Assembly: GCA_949825025.1 (NCBI GenBank)
Contig: OX463786.1
Location: 19,579,085-19,643,084 of the forward strand
Source: Siphlonurus alternatus
Taxonomy: Eukaryota; Arthropoda; Insecta; Ephemeroptera; Siphlonuridae
Direction of reading: 5' to 3'
Length of the DNA stretch: 64,000 nt
The notes beneath the pieces are model-generated. The model was not told the origin of the DNA. It saw nothing but the letters and a program-made list of their open reading frames with translations, and did no database searches. Positions 61,190 through 64,000 of the stretch are shown one piece after another (within the stretch, counting starts at the first letter, position 1; every line of letters starts with the position of its first letter). The position numbers and the translations under genes were made by a program.

Positions 61190-62370
61190 TTTATGTAATT
61201 TTTTATTATTTTCTAAAACACAATATATTTGTTGCAATATAATATTACTGTAAATATGAAATAAATTATTTTAGATAAATAGGTGAAATGATAACAATAA
61301 TAGCAACCATAGTAAGTTATTAATCAAAGCATAATATTAATGTTTTCTCTCTATGTATTATATAATATATTATATATACATATATAATGTATAATTTTTA
61401 GTAAAAAAAAATAAATATATTCTAGGGACATTAATTAATAAATTTAAAAAGGTTTCATGGTATTACAGGCTCGTATAGCATAATTTATTTGCAAAAAAAA
61501 AATATATCTCGTATCTAATTCGCATAATTATAATTTTGCATTAAGGGAGTTCCTAACACAAGCCCACAGCCACCGCCTCCTTTCCTATCATTTCACTGTC
61601 AATATTCAATATTGTTGCTAAGTTTGAATGCTTACACTAATAGCACAACAAGCTGTAGTAAGCTATAACATTGTAAATTAAAAATAATAATTATAAAGTA
61701 ATTTAATGATTATATATAGCTGATAAATGGGATTATAACAAGAATTCCCATAACTGAGAAACCAAAATCAAATTTCAAGATTATTACAGACGTAATTGAT
61801 TATACACTCTTATGTAAAATTATAATTTTTTATATAAAATAAAAACAATATTTTCTACTAAAATTTAAAAGCATTAAATAAATAAATTTGCTCAAAATAT
61901 AAATTGTATAATTATAATAAAAAATTTAAAATTTTTTTTTTTTAAATAAATAGTTAATAATAATAATGAACCATGATGTTAAATAAAAATTAATTTATTT
62001 AAAAAGCATTAAATATCCATCACTTTTTTTTTTCACCATTGTACTCAAAAATACAGTCGTATTAGGATTTTTAAATGCATTTAGTTATATAATAAATTTG
62101 TGTTATTACTGCAAGCGCCAAAATATTATATAATATTTGCTTATATAATAAGCAAATACTTTACAATGTTTCAGCAGAATCGTTAATGTAATTTGTAAAA
62201 AGATGACGATCATAATAAAATTAATAGATTTTTGTCTCTATATTATATGCACTACACGTTAACAAAAGTGTAACAATTCAAAATTAACAACAAATTGAAT
62301 AAAGATAATATTACAATACACGTAAGACACGAAAAACCAAAAGTAATATTTCGGAAAAAATATAATATTA
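61190..62370. other. AT-rich intergenic DNA, nothing recognised
   Basis: A GC-richer patch at 61550-61605 has no frame or repeat partner in the window. Confidence 0.35.
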
Positions 62371-62518
62371 TTTATTGTACCCCCATGTGACGAGGTCTCA
62401 CGAATTTATTAATAAAACAACTCGCTGCTTGTGTCGAAGTTGGTTGTTCAAGTTCTGGTTTTTTCACGTGATCAGACTGACCGGCTGCAATAAGAACTGG
62501 TCTTTTGTATATTATATA

Positions 62519-62549
62519 GTGGACACTGGTCAAGCGACAGGAAGGGGAA
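62519..62549 (+). repeat. Direct repeat GTGGACACTGGTCAAGC, copy 1
   Basis: GTGGACACTGGTCAAGCGAC, then AGGAAGG. It recurs with one change at 63202-63230. The 680-bp interval contains the full-length SINE. Confidence 0.6.
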
Positions 62550-62869
62550 GGAAATACATAAAAAAATAGGAAGATGCTTTTATGTTGGAATATTGAAAAG
62601 ATTTAAATATGTAAGGAAATTGGTAGATATAGGAATTCATCGCCCTAACAATTTTATTTGAATCATCTCCCCTAGAGGTTAGGCAACTTGTTCTACATCA
62701 AATCTGACGTGAGCTTGGAAAATGTCTTATTTTTCTTTACTGCAGCTCTTTCTTCTAAATAGCAGATAATTTCAAAGGTCATTAAAGATTAATCTCAGTT
62801 GCTGCTAAATACAATATTATGATAATTTAATCACTGTATATATTAATAAATTGAAAGACCATTTTCCAA

Positions 62870-63155
62870 GAAAAAAATAATGCTTTTCCCATCCAGGAGT
62901 AAAACAGTACTTTTCCATTACGTGGTTCCCCTATAGCATTGAATCATTGTACTTCCAGTTTATTGACAAAAGCTGTAGTGTCCATCTTGATTGAGGTTTC
63001 CACGTTTCCCTCAGTCACAGGTAAATGCAAGATCATAACCACGCATTTTACATGAGTCCGTAAACGTACAAATTATTAATTAATATAGGGTCTCGGAAGT
63101 AGAATTAATGAGTAAATAGATGTACTGTACTGGGTTCGATAAAAAAATTAAATTA
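62870..63155 (+). mobile_element. SINE copy with central domain and A-rich tail
   Basis: It aligns throughout with the reverse complement of 7395-7730. The shared blocks are TTGACAAAAGCTGTAGTGTC, then TTGAGGTTTCCACGTTTCCC and TCAGTCACAG, and the 3' segment GAGTAAATAGATGTACTGTA, then CTGGGTTCGATAAAAAAATT. The 5S-like head is not recognisable at its 5' end. Confidence 0.68.
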
Positions 63156-63201
63156 TAAAATATATTACAATAATTTATACTCGTCTTTATAGTTATGTAA
63201 A

Positions 63202-63230
63202 AGTGGACACTGGTCAAGCAACAGGAAGGA
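63202..63230 (+). repeat. Direct repeat GTGGACACTGGTCAAGC, copy 2
   Basis: GTGGACACTGGTCAAGCAAC, then AGGAAGG. See the copy at 62519. Confidence 0.6.
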
Positions 63231-63558
63231 AGCTATATGTGGGGTGGAAGTATAAAAAATAATGTGCAGGCCCTTTGATTCCTTTGTACTGAAAATTTGA
63301 ATAGAAAGTCCGCAGGAAATTGTCAATCCCGGTCCGTAATAAAATATTAACAATAATTTGAGTTTATGGTTTTTGTGTACTCGATTTTATTTTTATTATA
63401 ATATCATGCTTCTTTTTGCATACTTCAGATTTCAATTTTAGTTCGCTAATATTGATTTACAATAAATATGAAGGTAAAATTGAAAAAAATAAAAAATGAA
63501 TATTATTGTAATATAATTCAATTATATTATTTTAAAAAATATTAAAAAAATTTCATAA

Positions 63559-63661
63559 ATTATTTGTATTTTAATTAATAATTATTTGCTTACATTTTTA
63601 TTATTTTTAACTAATTAATAAAAGTAAGCAAATAAATAAAAATTAAAATACAAATAAATAA
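63559..63661. repeat. Foldback hairpin, about 38-bp AT-rich arms
   Basis: ATTTGTATTTTAATTAATAA, then TTATTTGCTTAC, pairs with GTAAGCAAATAAATAAAAAT, then TAAAATACAAATAAAT, around a loop of about 25 bases. Possibly a small MITE. Confidence 0.55.
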
Positions 63662-63752
63662 TATTTTCCAATAACACCTTCTTAATGATCAAAGTAACTT
63701 AAATTCACATTTATATATGATGCTTGGACATATACGATTAATCCAGATTTAT

Positions 63753-63877
<125 letters not shown>

Positions 63878-64000
63878 CATTTTGCACTTTTAATATCAAG
63901 AAATTTTTAATAAAAAGTTAAAATTTTTTATTATAAGTATTTGACTAAAACTGCAACAGTTTATTTCATCAAATATAATATAGCCATTTTATTGTTTTAT

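Overview
The window is AT-rich eukaryotic nuclear DNA (by eye well over 70% A+T, full of A/T homopolymer runs). Almost all of it is non-coding and made of dispersed repeats. The one convincing protein-coding exon has the Asn/Ser/Thr/Ala-run composition of insect regulatory proteins. There are TCAGT-type initiator and GA-rich promoter signatures, a 5S-headed SINE, and many hairpin MITEs. I read it as an arthropod, most likely insect, chromosome segment; nothing fixes the species. No bacterial gene, rRNA operon, tRNA or CRISPR array is visible.

Gene content: one minus-strand gene can be argued for. A coding exon at 30855-31582 (start codon at 31272-31270) has a strong polypyrimidine/AG acceptor upstream and a GTAAGT donor downstream. 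A possible first exon, with an initiator-like element, a CT/GA tract and a GTAAGT donor, lies at 52048-52301. A weaker alternative first exon ends at 60852. If these join, the intron is about 20.5 kb and the rest of the protein lies in unresolved sequence below 30.85 kb or outside the window. The remaining open frames look like chance frames in AT-rich DNA or translations of repeats.

Repeat layout: 1-30 kb is a patchwork of foldback MITEs, including one superfamily with ATGGAGTATCGACC or ATGGACAACATAC ends, a hAT-type MITE with an 8-bp duplication, a TA-flanked MITE, and 3-bp-duplication GGGCATTCACAAAG hairpins. It also holds copies of a 5S rRNA-headed SINE. From about 34.4 to 51.2 kb lies a 16.8-kb block of tandem units that changes orientation near 39.62 kb and again near 50.13 kb. 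Eight direct cores are followed by 18 inverted cores, with higher-order repeats of 699 bp, 1147 bp and about 2.4 kb. Three B-type and eight C-type hairpin MITEs sit inside the inverted arm. Units with and without a MITE provide filled and empty sites that show a 2-bp AT target duplication.

52-64 kb holds the candidate promoter region, more SINE and MITE copies, a 38-bp perfect palindrome, a GC-rich island at 57.5 kb, a (CT)n tract and two long (AT)n tracts. The most interesting objects are the inverted satellite/foldback block with its embedded MITEs, the superfamily of full-length hairpin MITEs, the 5S-headed SINE, and the candidate long-intron gene spanning the array.
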